A DNA stretch of 64,000 nt from CALMFG01 sp963674805 (GCA_963674805.2 CAXXNY010000005.1:372001-436000), one strand, 5' to 3'. Numbered from the stretch's first letter, positions 1 to 7,953 are shown. Notes: generated by a model from the sequence alone, not told the origin. Made by a program: numbers and translations.

Positions 1-495
1 TAAATCCGTCACAAGCTTTTCGCCTTTTTCAAGCAATTCCAGCAGGCCGTACATAACCGGCGCTTTGATTTTTCCGCTTTTTGTGAGTAAGCCTGCTTTG
101 GCTTCCTCAAGTTCCAGCGGATTTAAGTTTAGGGAAACAGAGCGTTTGACCTGTGCCTTGACACGCTCTCCGCGCATCTCTGCCGGAAACATCAAACGCA
201 GTGCGGTGACCAGCGGCGTCATATAATACGCCTTAATCCATTCAGCCAGCGCCAACTGCTGCTCGGTGAATTCCGGATAAGGCATCAGTGTGCGGTATAT
301 GGATTTAACAAGAGACGGGTCGATATCAACGGTATCCGAAAACCCCAGCACATAGCCTTCGACGGGTTTGTTGCCCCGCCCGAAAGGCACCAGCACACGG
401 CTGCCGACGGATACAGCGATGCCGTCGGGTACGGCATATGAAAAAATACGGTCGACTTTTGAATGCTCAATATCGACAACGACTTTTGCGTACAT
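1..495 (-). CDS. priA: Primosomal protein N' (PriA helicase), N-terminal part
   Basis: The first 165 codons of PriA, the 3'-to-5' DNA helicase that reloads the replisome at stalled forks; the gene runs off the left edge. The visible protein starts MYAKVVVDIEHSKVDRIFSY and continues with VGSRVLVPFGRGNKPVEGYV. This is the typical N-terminal 3' DNA-binding domain, followed by the start of the winged-helix region (LAEWIKAYYMTPL). The ATG lies five bases after an AGAGGAAG Shine-Dalgarno, and an extended -10 sits about 25 bases upstream. The helicase and zinc-binding domains are outside the window. Family identity rests on N-terminal similarity recalled from known PriA proteins. Confidence 0.9.
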   Translation of the reverse strand, partial: MYAKVVVDIEHSKVDRIFSYAVPDGIAVSVGSRVLVPFGRGNKPVEGYVLGFSDTVDIDPSLVKSIYRTLMPYPEFTEQQLALAEWIKAYYMTPLVTALRLMFPAEMRGERVKAQVKRSVSLNLNPLELEEAKAGLLTKSGKIKAPVMYGLLELLEKGEKLVTDL

Positions 496-518
496 AAAAC
501 TTCCTCTTTCGGTGCTTC

Positions 519-527
519 ATTATATCA
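519..527 (-). promoter_or_regulatory. Extended -10 promoter for priA
   Basis: On the minus strand this reads TGATATAAT, a perfect extended -10. No good -35 is visible at the usual distance. The expected start of transcription is about 15 bases before the priA start codon. Confidence 0.5.
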
Positions 528-643
528 TAAACCCATTTAAATGTTTGCTGTTTGTTAAAATGATACTGCCGAAACATTTACTTTTTACGTGCTATAATAC
601 AAATAATAAGCGTTATAATTATATCAAAGCAGATGTAAAATCT

Positions 644-672
644 TTGAAAACCATACCGCTGTACGGTATAAT
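644..672 (+). promoter_or_regulatory. Promoter of xpaC-telA
   Basis: TTGAAA at 644-649 and TATAAT at 667-672 are separated by 17 bases, a near-consensus sigma-A promoter. A second extended -10 (TGCTATAAT) lies upstream at 590-598. The predicted leader is very short, about 12 bases before the GTG at 691. Confidence 0.75.
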
Positions 673-690
673 GATAAAAAAGGTTACGAG

Positions 691-1320
691 GTGTATATGG
701 ACACAAGCAAAGGATGCGGATTTGGCGGCATCATCGTTATCATCTTATTGGCAATTGCGCTTTTCATCTTTAAGGATTTATGGAAAGTGATTTTAATCGC
801 GATCGCTGCCGTTGCGGCAATCATTATTATTTTGGTTGTGGTCTTGTCTGCAAAAAGGCGCAAGGAAATTGCCTCGCAGGCAGCTGAGGACGGCAATGCC
901 AGCGAAAAAGTGGCCGTATACCGGAAACTGCTTTCGAACCTGATGCACTATTATTATAATATCCGCGATAAAGACGTAAAAGAACGTTTAAAGCGGATTG
1001 AAAAAGCGGCGTCTAAAATGATTGACATCGCGCGTAATGATGCACGTGACCTGGATAAGGCCGGCAGATTCTTACGCACCTCATTGGACGGTGCGACACG
1101 TATGATGGAAAGCTACCGCCAGCTGGAAAAGGCACCGGCCGGCATGGAAAGCACCGAAAAAGCCAAGGCAGATGCGCTCGGCGTGTTGGATAAAATCATC
1201 ACGGCGTTTGAAGCGCAGACCCAACGCCTGTATGATAATGATGTTTTGAATATGGATGTGGAAACAGAAGTGCTGAATAAAACACTGGACGAACTGTGGC
1301 CGCAGGATGACGGGCAATAA
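691..1320 (+). CDS. XpaC-like membrane protein (5-bromo-4-chloroindolyl phosphate hydrolysis family)
   Basis: A 209-residue protein with two hydrophobic segments (about residues 12-28 and 33-52) followed by a soluble, charged, helical domain. The C-terminal pattern (a KLLSNLMHYYYNI stretch, then FEAQTQRLYDNDVLNMDVETEV near the end) matches the XpaC family, which typically sits just before telA as here. The biochemical role of XpaC is not settled; the family name comes from a plate phenotype. The start is the GTG at 691 or the ATG at 697. The GTG has AAAAGG upstream at better spacing. It is cotranscribed with telA, 11 bases downstream. Confidence 0.75.
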   Translation: MYMDTSKGCGFGGIIVIILLAIALFIFKDLWKVILIAIAAVAAIIIILVVVLSAKRRKEIASQAAEDGNASEKVAVYRKLLSNLMHYYYNIRDKDVKERLKRIEKAASKMIDIARNDARDLDKAGRFLRTSLDGATRMMESYRQLEKAPAGMESTEKAKADALGVLDKIITAFEAQTQRLYDNDVLNMDVETEVLNKTLDELWPQDDGQ

Positions 1321-1331
1321 CGGAGAACCGT

Positions 1332-2249
1332 ATGAGCGATAAAGACAGGACAACAACCGGCAGTATCGATATTAGCGACAGACAGGGATTGCTGGAATAC
1401 GGGCTGGCGGCACAAACCGCATTGTCGGATTTTTCCGGCGATCTTTTGGATCAGATGCGCAAGGCCAAAACCGGTGATGTGGAATACCCGCTGGAGCGCC
1501 TGATGATGGTCGTGCGTTCGGTGGAAATCGGCGATATCGGCAGCGGCAAAAAAGCCGAGAAGCGGCTGGTAAAGCAAATGGGGAAAACCATGCTTCGTTA
1601 CGGCAAGACTGACCAGGAGATGTTTCATCTGGAGATGGAGTTGGACGCGCTGAGGAGCGAATTGCTGCGGGATATCGTACGTTTAGGTAAGCTTAAAGAA
1701 AAAAACCAGACGCACCAGCAGGTTCTGGAAGGATTGATTAACGCAGGCGAGAAAACGCTGGTAGCGCAGGAGAAACGCGACCTTGAGGATTTAAACCATC
1801 CGGTCCATATCTTAGAAAAACGGATACACGATCTAAAGCTTGCACGTATGATTTCTGTACAGATGTCGCCCCAGCTTGACTTGATTATGAATGCCAGCCA
1901 AACACTGGTGGATAAGATTCAGACCTCGCTTTTGACCACGATTCCGCTTTGGCGCAGCCAGATGACGATCGCGATAGCACTGCTGAAACAAAAAAGCGCG
2001 GCGGAGTTGGAAAAGATGGTGTTCAGCGATGCGGCGGATACTTTATCGGCGAACAACGAAGCGCTGAAGGCAGAGCTGGAACAGCTGAAATCAGGCGGCG
2101 GAAGCGCCGAGGTACTGAACCGCTTAAAGCAGACCGGAGAAATGCTTTTGCAAACAATCGGCGAGTGCCAGCAGATATCCGGACAAAGCGCCGAAGAGCT
2201 TGCACGGACGCAGGCTGAAATAACGAAGGTAAAGAAAGAAATCAAATAA
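1332..2249 (+). CDS. telA: TelA family toxic anion resistance protein
   Basis: 305 residues, almost entirely helical and charged. The central part (PLERLMMVVRSVEIGDIGSG, then the LHPVHILEKRI-like and PQLDLIMNASQTLVDKIQTS segments) is characteristic of the TelA/YceH family linked to tellurite and other toxic anion tolerance. The C terminus is a coiled-coil-like Ala/Glu/Lys tail. Its partner xpaC precedes it, and an ArsC-like reductase follows 25 bases later, so the context is anion or oxidative stress. Family members are often longer (roughly 360-400 residues), so this is a compact version. The molecular function is unknown in the family. Confidence 0.8.
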   Translation: MSDKDRTTTGSIDISDRQGLLEYGLAAQTALSDFSGDLLDQMRKAKTGDVEYPLERLMMVVRSVEIGDIGSGKKAEKRLVKQMGKTMLRYGKTDQEMFHLEMELDALRSELLRDIVRLGKLKEKNQTHQQVLEGLINAGEKTLVAQEKRDLEDLNHPVHILEKRIHDLKLARMISVQMSPQLDLIMNASQTLVDKIQTSLLTTIPLWRSQMTIAIALLKQKSAAELEKMVFSDAADTLSANNEALKAELEQLKSGGGSAEVLNRLKQTGEMLLQTIGECQQISGQSAEELARTQAEITKVKKEIK

Positions 2250-2274
2250 ATTTGATATAATGTAGAGGAAAGCA

Positions 2275-2676
2275 ATGAACAAAAAAAAGGTAGCGTTTGT
2301 ATGTACGCACAATTCCTGCCGGAGTCAGATGGCGGAAGGGTATGCGAGGGCGCTTGGCAGCGGCCTGATGGACGTGTATTCAGCCGGTACGGAAAACTAT
2401 CCTGAAGTCAAACCGCTGGCGGTTGAAGCCATGTCGCTGGACGGCATCGACATCAGCGGACAGCGGCCAAAACTGCTGGATGAAATACCGGAGAAACTGG
2501 ACTACCTGATTACCATGGGCTGCGGCGTTGAATGTCCGTTTGTCCCGTGTACACATCGGGAAGACTGGGGGCTGGACGATCCGTCCGGCGGCCCGCTTGA
2601 AGATTTCATCAAGACGCGGGATTTGATAAAAGCGCGAATAATTGATTTGATAGGCAGGGTGAAGGATGATCAGTAA
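2275..2676 (+). CDS. arsC: Arsenate reductase-like protein (LMW phosphatase fold)
   Basis: 133 residues with the low-molecular-weight phosphatase P-loop CTHNSCRSQMAE (nucleophile Cys10, Arg16), the general-acid loop DWGLDDPSG (about 97-105) and a second cysteine cluster MGCGVECPFVPC (Cys83, Cys87, Cys92). This layout is that of thioredoxin-coupled arsenate reductases, in which the arsenate-thiol intermediate is resolved by a Cys cascade and thioredoxin reduces the product. A thioredoxin gene lies 720 bases downstream. No arsenite efflux pump (arsB/acr3) or ArsR is visible, so a protein tyrosine phosphatase role is possible. A GAGGAAAG site precedes the ATG. The last 11 bases overlap the next gene. 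Confidence 0.8.
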   Translation: MNKKKVAFVCTHNSCRSQMAEGYARALGSGLMDVYSAGTENYPEVKPLAVEAMSLDGIDISGQRPKLLDEIPEKLDYLITMGCGVECPFVPCTHREDWGLDDPSGGPLEDFIKTRDLIKARIIDLIGRVKDDQ

Positions 2677-3295
2677 AGAACGGTTCAAGAAGTTCCCGTT
2701 TTACGGCAGTATAACGCAGAAAGATATGGATAAACTGCGCACCTATTCGGTTGAGCGTAAAATGGACAAAGGGCAGTTTATGATGGGCGACAGCGGCAGA
2801 TGCAACGGGATTCCGCTGATACTGTCGGGAACGATGCGGTTGTTCCGCATGGCCGAAAACGGGCGCGAAATCAATGTATATAACGTCAACGCCGGAGAAT
2901 TATGCGTGCTGGCCGCGGTGTGTGCGCTTGCTGAATTCGAATATGATTTTTCGGCGCAGGCCCAGACTGATTGCGTACTGGCAGTGATTCCGCCGGAGGC
3001 ATTCCGTCAGCTGATGAGTGAAAGCGAAGTGTTTAAAAACTATGTGTTTACCGCGCTGTCGGATAAACTGGTTGCGGCATTACGTGCGATTGAGATGCTG
3101 AATTTTTCCAGCATTGAAGACCGGTTGTCGGATTATTTGTACTATCACGCGGATAAAGACAATATGATTAATGCCACTCATGAGATGATCGCAAGGGATA
3201 TCGGATCTTCGCGCGAGGTAGTCAGCCGCCAATTGAAGAAGTTTGAAAACCAGGGGCTGTTGAAATTGAAACGCGGACAAATTCAATTAAATTGA
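2666..3295 (+). CDS. Crp/Fnr family transcriptional regulator
   Basis: 209 residues. The N-terminal cyclic-nucleotide-binding-like barrel spans roughly 15-120 and includes GELCVLAAVCAL. The Crp-type winged helix spans about 150-209, with the recognition region ARDIGSSREVVSRQLKKFEN. It has four cysteines (46, 80, 86, 103) but not the N-terminal cluster of an iron-sulfur Fnr, so a thiol-based sensor is conceivable. It overlaps arsC by 11 bases (translational coupling). Immediately after its stop is an inverted repeat upstream of thioredoxin that is a natural candidate operator. Regulation of the neighbouring thioredoxin/rhodanese/CoADR genes is inference from position. Confidence 0.85.
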   Translation: MISKERFKKFPFYGSITQKDMDKLRTYSVERKMDKGQFMMGDSGRCNGIPLILSGTMRLFRMAENGREINVYNVNAGELCVLAAVCALAEFEYDFSAQAQTDCVLAVIPPEAFRQLMSESEVFKNYVFTALSDKLVAALRAIEMLNFSSIEDRLSDYLYYHADKDNMINATHEMIARDIGSSREVVSRQLKKFENQGLLKLKRGQIQLN

Positions 3296-3298
3296 TAC

Positions 3299-3319
3299 AA
3301 AGTGTGACAAAGTCACTTT
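3299..3319 (+). promoter_or_regulatory. Candidate Crp/Fnr operator upstream of thioredoxin
   Basis: GTGAC-AAA-GTCAC at 3304-3316 is a perfect inverted repeat, flanked by AAAGT and TTT. It resembles Crp-type half-sites (TGTGA / TCAC) and lies four bases after the Crp/Fnr gene and 77 bases before the thioredoxin start. Binding is inferred. Confidence 0.55.
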
Positions 3320-3395
3320 ATATTTTTGCGGTTTCAAGTATGCTCTTACCATAAATAAACGATTGCGCGCAAGGCGCAGTGGAAAGGAACAAACG

Positions 3396-3722
3396 ATGGC
3401 TATGAATTTAACAAAAGACAATTTTGATGATGTTGCCCTGAATGGCGACAAACCCGTATTAATAGATTTCTGGGCAAGTTGGTGCGGCCCGTGCAAAATG
3501 CTGACCCCGACTGTTGAGGAACTCAGCAAGGAATATGACGGCAAAGTGGTCGTCGCAAAGGTCAATGTTGACGAAGAACCTGAACTGGCAATGCGCTACG
3601 GCGTGATGTCAATTCCGACCGTGTTCTTAATGAAAGACGGTCAAGTCGTGGATAATTCTATTGGTGTCAGACCAAAATCATATTATGCAAAGGTACTGGA
3701 CGACGTCTTAAGCCAGGCATAA
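3396..3722 (+). CDS. trxA: Thioredoxin
   Basis: 108 residues with the classical active site WCGPCK (Cys30, Cys33), the cis-proline loop MSIPT and the ending KDGQVVDNSIG. It is a normal-length thioredoxin, a general disulfide reductant of the cytoplasm. The start is the ATG at 3396, seven bases after GGAAAGGA; the longer open frame upstream lacks family similarity. Its place between a Crp/Fnr regulator and two rhodanese proteins, and near ArsC, suggests it supplies electrons to ArsC or to persulfide reduction. Confidence 0.95.
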   Translation: MAMNLTKDNFDDVALNGDKPVLIDFWASWCGPCKMLTPTVEELSKEYDGKVVVAKVNVDEEPELAMRYGVMSIPTVFLMKDGQVVDNSIGVRPKSYYAKVLDDVLSQA

Positions 3723-3728
3723 AAAATA

Positions 3729-4130
3729 ATGAAACTTAAAATTACGGCTTTTCTGACTGTGCTTCTTGCGGTTTTACTGGTCGGGTGCACGGCGCCTGCG
3801 GCTGAAACTGCGGAAGCGGACCTGCCGGCTGCGTTCGAAAACGTATCGCCCGAAGGGTTTGAATCCCTGATGAAAGAGGAGCACCTGCTCCTGGACGTCA
3901 GGACACAGGAAGAATATGACGTCGGCCATATAGCGGATGCTGTCCTGATTCCGGTTGACGAATTGCCTGACCGGATTAGTGAGATAGAAGCGTATCAGGA
4001 CATGCCGGTTTTGGTCTACTGCAGATCGGGGAACAGAAGTGCTGTCGCATCGGGCATTTTGGTCGATGCGGGATTTAATCAGGTTTATAATCTTCTGGGC
4101 GGATTTAACGCCTGGCAGGTCTATAAATAA
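3729..4130 (+). CDS. Rhodanese-like lipoprotein
   Basis: 133 residues. A lipoprotein signal peptide ends in the lipobox LLVGC (Cys20), followed by an Ala/Glu-rich linker and a single rhodanese domain (about 40-133). The active-site loop is YCRSGNRS with catalytic Cys98. The domain would therefore sit on the outer face of the membrane, where it could carry sulfane sulfur (persulfide) on its cysteine. It starts six bases after the thioredoxin stop, so they form one transcript, closed by a terminator 50 bases downstream. The substrate is unknown. Confidence 0.9.
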   Translation: MKLKITAFLTVLLAVLLVGCTAPAAETAEADLPAAFENVSPEGFESLMKEEHLLLDVRTQEEYDVGHIADAVLIPVDELPDRISEIEAYQDMPVLVYCRSGNRSAVASGILVDAGFNQVYNLLGGFNAWQVYK

Positions 4131-4178
4131 ATATGAGAAAATAGATATACATCGGACTTTCTCCATGTTTTTCTGAAT

Positions 4179-4211
4179 CCCCGGCATCTGTTTATGCTGG
4201 GGTATTCTTTT
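4179..4211 (+). terminator. Intrinsic terminator after the rhodanese lipoprotein
   Basis: A nine-pair stem CCCCGGCAT / ATGCTGGGG (one G-T wobble) with a six-base loop, followed by TATTCTTTT. The rest of the gap to 4385 holds no recognisable gene. Confidence 0.8.
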
Positions 4212-4385
4212 GTAAGGCGCTTATACAAAACCGGAGAAATACGAGACAATGGAACAGATAAATAAGAAAGTTTATTGGTAATAATTTAACAATCACGGAT
4301 GTAACATCATTCTGAACGGGATGCTGAAAGATACAAAGAATAGGAACCGCATACGCATGTGGTTATGATGGAGGAAGAACGAACA

Positions 4386-6857
4386 ATGGCAAAGAAAGTA
4401 ATAATCGTCGGCGGAGTCGCCGGCGGCGCGAGTTGTGCGGCAAGATTACGGCGGCTTGAAGAAGATACGCAGATTATCATGTTTGAACGCGGGGAGTTTA
4501 TCTCTTTCGCAAACTGCGGTCTGCCGTATTATATCGGTGATGTCATCAAAAGGCGGGAGAACCTGCTGTTACAGACACCTGAAAGCTTTAACGCGCGTTT
4601 TAATGTGGACGTACGTATTAAGTCCGAAGTCACTGCGGTTAACCGGGACAAAAAGACCGTGACCGTTAAGGACGCAGAAGGAAAGACCTATGATGAATCC
4701 TATGACGTTTTGGTACTGTCCCCGGGTTCTACGCCGCTGAAACCGCGTATCGAAGGAATCGACCATGAGCGTATTTTATCGCTTTGGAATATTCCGGATA
4801 TGGACAGAATTAAAGATATTATGGACGAGAAAAATCCAAAATCGGCAGTGGTTGTCGGCGGCGGGTTTATCGGACTTGAAATGGCAGAGAACTTAAACGA
4901 AGCCGGACTTGATGTCACCATTGTTGAAATGCTGGATCAGGTGATGGCCCCGGTTGATTTTGATATAGCGCAGATGATTCATAAGCACCTGACTGACCAC
5001 GGCGTTAAACTAGTGCTCGGCGACGGCGTACAGGCGTTTAAAGATAACAAAGGCAGCGTTACCGTGACCACCCAGAGCGGACGCGCGATTGAAACAGATA
5101 TGGTGATCCTGGCCATCGGCGTCAGACCCAACTGTGAGTTGGCAAAGGACTCCGGTCTGGAAGTGAACCAAAGGGGCGGCATCGTAGTGGACGATCATTT
5201 GCTCACCAGCGATAAGAGCATTTATGCCGTTGGGGATGCGGTTGAAGTTACCGATTTCGTATCCAAACAAAAAGCAATGATCCCGCTGGCAGGACCGGCC
5301 AACAAAATGGGCCGTATGGCGGCGGATAATATAGCGGGAATGAACCGCACATATACCGGAACAATGGGCTCGTCAGTCGCAAAAGTGTTTGAACTGACGG
5401 TTGCCAACACCGGACAAAACCAGAAACAGCTGGATGCGCAGGGACTGGTCATTAATAAAGATTATAAAGTCACAATACTGCATCCTTTATCCCATGCCGG
5501 GTACTATCCGGGGGGCACGCCGTTGACCTTGAAAGTCATCTTCGATATGAAGGGCAAGGTGCTGGGCGGTCAGAGTGTGGGTGTTAAAGGTGTGGACAAA
5601 CGCATTGACGTGCTGGCAACGGCTATCCATTTCGGTGCAACGGTTTATGACCTTGAAGAACTGGAGCTGTGCTATGCACCGCCGTTCTCATCCGCAAAAG
5701 ATCCGGTCAATATGGCGGGATTCAGCGGAGAAAATATCTTAAACGGAAATGTTGATAATATTACATATGCTGAACTGGAACAGGCGAAAAAAGGCGCAAC
5801 GCTTCTGGACGTCAGAACCAAGGCGGAAACCGACATGGGCAGTGTTCCGGGAAACGTCAATATCCCCGTGGATGAATTAAGAGACCGGATCGGGGAGCTG
5901 GATAAATCCAAGCCGGTCATCGTATATTGTGCGGTGGGTATCCGTGCGTATATTGCCTGCCGGATTTTAATACAGAATGGGTTTAAGAATGTGAGAAACC
6001 TTGCCGGCGGTTATACGACATACCGCGTGGTTGACCCTGATTACTCGAATCAGGATACGACGTCCCAGCCGAAAAAGGATGTGAAAATCATGGATGAAAA
6101 AATTAATAAAAACAGTGCCAATATAAAAGCCACGATTGAGGTGGATGCGTGCGGGCTGCAGTGTCCGGGGCCGGTCATGAAACTGTATACGGCTATGGAA
6201 AAGGCCAAAGACGGTGATATCATCAATATTAAATCAACCGACCAGGGATTCTTCACCGATGCGGCTGCGTGGTGCGCAAGAACAAAGAATACCTATATTA
6301 AGGGCGAACGTCAGGACGGCGTGTTCAGCGTATTCATCCAAAAAGGGTGTGAAGGCGATGCATGCAATATTGACACGGCGGCGCACGGCAATGATAAATC
6401 TATCGTTGTGTTCAGCGGCGACCTTGACAAAGCGATTGCCAGTTTCATCATTGCCAACGGCGGAGCCGCAATGGGTCGGAAGGTTACAATGTTCTTTACC
6501 TTCTGGGGATTGAACATTTTAAGAAAAACCGAACACGTCAAAGTGAAAAAAGGATTCTTAGAGCGGATGTTCGGCATGATGATGCCCCGCGGAGTGAAAA
6601 AACTCGGGCTGTCTAAGATGAACATGATGGGTATGGGTTCGGTCATGATGAAATACATCATGAAAAAGAAGAATGTACAATCCATTCAGGAACTGGTTGA
6701 TCTTGCAAAGGAAAACGGCGTCAGGATGGTGGCCTGCACTATGTCCATGGATGTGCTGGGCATTACCAAAGAAGAGCTGATTGACGGGATTGAGTATGCG
6801 GGCGTTGCGTCCTATCTGGGTGCGGCGGAAAGCAGCGATACCAACCTGTTTATCTAA
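4386..6857 (+). CDS. Multidomain CoA-disulfide reductase / rhodanese / TusA / DsrE protein
   Basis: 823 residues from the ATG at 4386, which follows GGAGGAAG. Domains in order: an FAD- and NAD(P)H-dependent disulfide reductase (about 1-450) with FAD motif GGVAGGASCAARL and the single redox cysteine of CoA-disulfide reductases in FANCGLPYY (Cys44); a rhodanese domain (about 463-555) with YCAVGIRA (Cys515); a TusA/SirA domain (about 583-655) with CGLQCPGP (Cys593); and a DsrE/DsrH-like domain (about 668-823) with GMMMPRGVKK. Such fusions are known and tied to polysulfide, persulfide and CoA-thiol chemistry, with sulfur plausibly relayed between the cysteines. It sits downstream of the Crp/Fnr-thioredoxin-rhodanese genes as its own unit. 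A possible internal start before TusA is listed separately. Confidence 0.92.
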   Translation: MAKKVIIVGGVAGGASCAARLRRLEEDTQIIMFERGEFISFANCGLPYYIGDVIKRRENLLLQTPESFNARFNVDVRIKSEVTAVNRDKKTVTVKDAEGKTYDESYDVLVLSPGSTPLKPRIEGIDHERILSLWNIPDMDRIKDIMDEKNPKSAVVVGGGFIGLEMAENLNEAGLDVTIVEMLDQVMAPVDFDIAQMIHKHLTDHGVKLVLGDGVQAFKDNKGSVTVTTQSGRAIETDMVILAIGVRPNCELAKDSGLEVNQRGGIVVDDHLLTSDKSIYAVGDAVEVTDFVSKQKAMIPLAGPANKMGRMAADNIAGMNRTYTGTMGSSVAKVFELTVANTGQNQKQLDAQGLVINKDYKVTILHPLSHAGYYPGGTPLTLKVIFDMKGKVLGGQSVGVKGVDKRIDVLATAIHFGATVYDLEELELCYAPPFSSAKDPVNMAGFSGENILNGNVDNITYAELEQAKKGATLLDVRTKAETDMGSVPGNVNIPVDELRDRIGELDKSKPVIVYCAVGIRAYIACRILIQNGFKNVRNLAGGYTTYRVVDPDYSNQDTTSQPKKDVKIMDEKINKNSANIKATIEVDACGLQCPGPVMKLYTAMEKAKDGDIINIKSTDQGFFTDAAAWCARTKNTYIKGERQDGVFSVFIQKGCEGDACNIDTAAHGNDKSIVVFSGDLDKAIASFIIANGGAAMGRKVTMFFTFWGLNILRKTEHVKVKKGFLERMFGMMMPRGVKKLGLSKMNMMGMGSVMMKYIMKKKNVQSIQELVDLAKENGVRMVACTMSMDVLGITKEELIDGIEYAGVASYLGAAESSDTNLFI
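6074..6092 (+). promoter_or_regulatory. Possible internal ribosome binding site and ATG before the TusA-DsrE half
   Basis: AAAGGA at 6074-6079 precedes an in-frame ATG at 6090 by ten bases. This ATG (residue 569) lies in the Lys/Asn-rich linker between the rhodanese and TusA domains, so it could yield a free TusA-DsrE protein. The spacing is long, so this is tentative. Confidence 0.3.
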
Positions 6858-6869
6858 TGAACAAACTTC

Positions 6870-6896
6870 AGCGGATGGCTTGCCATCCGCTTTTTG
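6870..6896 (+). terminator. Intrinsic terminator after the CoADR fusion gene
   Basis: A ten-pair stem AGCGGATGGC / GCCATCCGCT with a minimal loop, followed by TTTTTG. Confidence 0.85.
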
Positions 6897-6920
6897 TTAA
6901 CAGAAAATTGCCGGATTCGT

Positions 6921-6950
6921 TTGACGCCTGTCAGGCGATTTTGGTATATT
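6921..6950 (+). promoter_or_regulatory. Promoter with embedded palindrome upstream of the NusG_II gene
   Basis: TTGACG (6921-6926) and TATATT (6945-6950) are 18 bases apart. A 13-base palindrome, CGCCTG-T-CAGGCG (6925-6937), overlaps the -35 edge and spacer, so it is a candidate repressor site. Confidence 0.6.
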
Positions 6951-6983
6951 AAATTGATATTTCATAATTAAAGTGAGAAACAT

Positions 6984-7334
6984 ATGAAAAAAAATGGTTT
7001 TATCATGATTGGTATCCTTATCGTAATCGCTGTAATCGGGTTATTGATAGTTGGAAACCTGAAAGATAAAGAAGCGGAAACAGTTCTTGTTATATCTGTG
7101 GATGGTGAAGTGTGCCGCAAAATTCCTTTAACCGAAGACACCAATGAATCGTTCCGGGTTGAAACCGGGGACGGACATTGGAATGATGTGGTGATTACGA
7201 ATGGCGTGGTGGATGTGACGGCTTCGGACTGCCCGCATCAAATCTGTGTTGAGACGCTGCCGGCGTCGGCTGTCGGCGATGTGATCGTTTGTCTGCCGCA
7301 TAAGCTGGTGGTCGAGATTGTACCGGCAGAATAG
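6984..7334 (+). CDS. NusG domain II-containing membrane-anchored protein
   Basis: 116 residues: one N-terminal membrane segment (about 6-25) and an exported beta domain of the NusG_II family (about 35-115). The signature reads ITNGVVDVTASDCPHQICVE and then VIVCLPHKLVVEI; Cys76 and the nearby CLP cysteine are conserved in the family. The function is not established. In clostridia such genes commonly sit next to a Gx transporter gene, as here (13 bases downstream), often in flavin or quinone-redox settings. No FMN transferase gene is present in this window. Confidence 0.85.
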   Translation: MKKNGFIMIGILIVIAVIGLLIVGNLKDKEAETVLVISVDGEVCRKIPLTEDTNESFRVETGDGHWNDVVITNGVVDVTASDCPHQICVETLPASAVGDVIVCLPHKLVVEIVPAE

Positions 7335-7346
7335 AGGTGCTTATTT

Positions 7347-7868
7347 ATGAAGACTTTGTCAAAACCGCACAAGTTATCAATATTAGCCATGATGACGACT
7401 TTGGCACTGATTTTAAGTTATATTGACTCGTTTATAATCCCAACGGTTATTCTGGGAGCGAAACTTGGACTTGCAAATATCATAACACTTGTAGTGCTGG
7501 TCCTATTCGGGCTGAAAGAAGTGCTGGCAATTTTGCTGCTCAGAATCTCAATAATGGCAGTTTTATTTACGTCAGCCATTTCGTTTGTGCTATCATTATC
7601 AGCGGGGCTGGTTAGCTTATTTGTGATGTATTTTCTTTTAAATTTGTTTAAAGGGAAATATGCATTAATATCAGTCAGTATAATGGGGGCGGTATTTCAT
7701 AATCTGACCCAGATCATCGTTGTAGTATTTATTTTTAAACTAGAGCAAATGGTTTATCTGCTTCCATTGCTGGTTTTGGTTGCGATTCTGACAGGATTGA
7801 TTATTGGAATATTAGCCATAATATTGATTCGGTTAATAAAACGTTCGGTGCCGGGCTTGAAATCATAG
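7347..7868 (+). CDS. Gx transporter family membrane protein
   Basis: 173 residues, almost entirely hydrophobic with about five membrane helices. The opening (KLSILAMMTTLALILSYIDS) and GAKLGLANIITL motif are typical of the Gx transporter family, formerly annotated as heptaprenyl diphosphate synthase component I. The real substrate is unknown; membership in the ECF-type transporter-like group is family knowledge. It forms a two-gene unit with the NusG_II protein upstream. Confidence 0.85.
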   Translation: MKTLSKPHKLSILAMMTTLALILSYIDSFIIPTVILGAKLGLANIITLVVLVLFGLKEVLAILLLRISIMAVLFTSAISFVLSLSAGLVSLFVMYFLLNLFKGKYALISVSIMGAVFHNLTQIIVVVFIFKLEQMVYLLPLLVLVAILTGLIIGILAIILIRLIKRSVPGLKS

Positions 7869-7895
7869 AAAATCTGAAAACATTTTTTTGCGTGC

Positions 7896-7924
7896 TTGAC
7901 GCGCGATATTCAAACCCATATACT
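7896..7924 (+). promoter_or_regulatory. Promoter of the L,D-transpeptidase gene
   Basis: TTGACG (7896-7901) and TATACT (7919-7924) with 17-base spacing, about 30 bases before the ATG at 7954. Confidence 0.7.
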
Positions 7925-7953
7925 TATAAAGATAATAGAATTTGGGAGATTTT

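Noticed and set aside
4212..4385. Possible small gene or regulator site (GATGTAACATC at 4298-4308) before the CoADR fusion
   Set aside because: No reading frame with a start signal, and the short palindrome is weak and unlike the 3299-3319 site.
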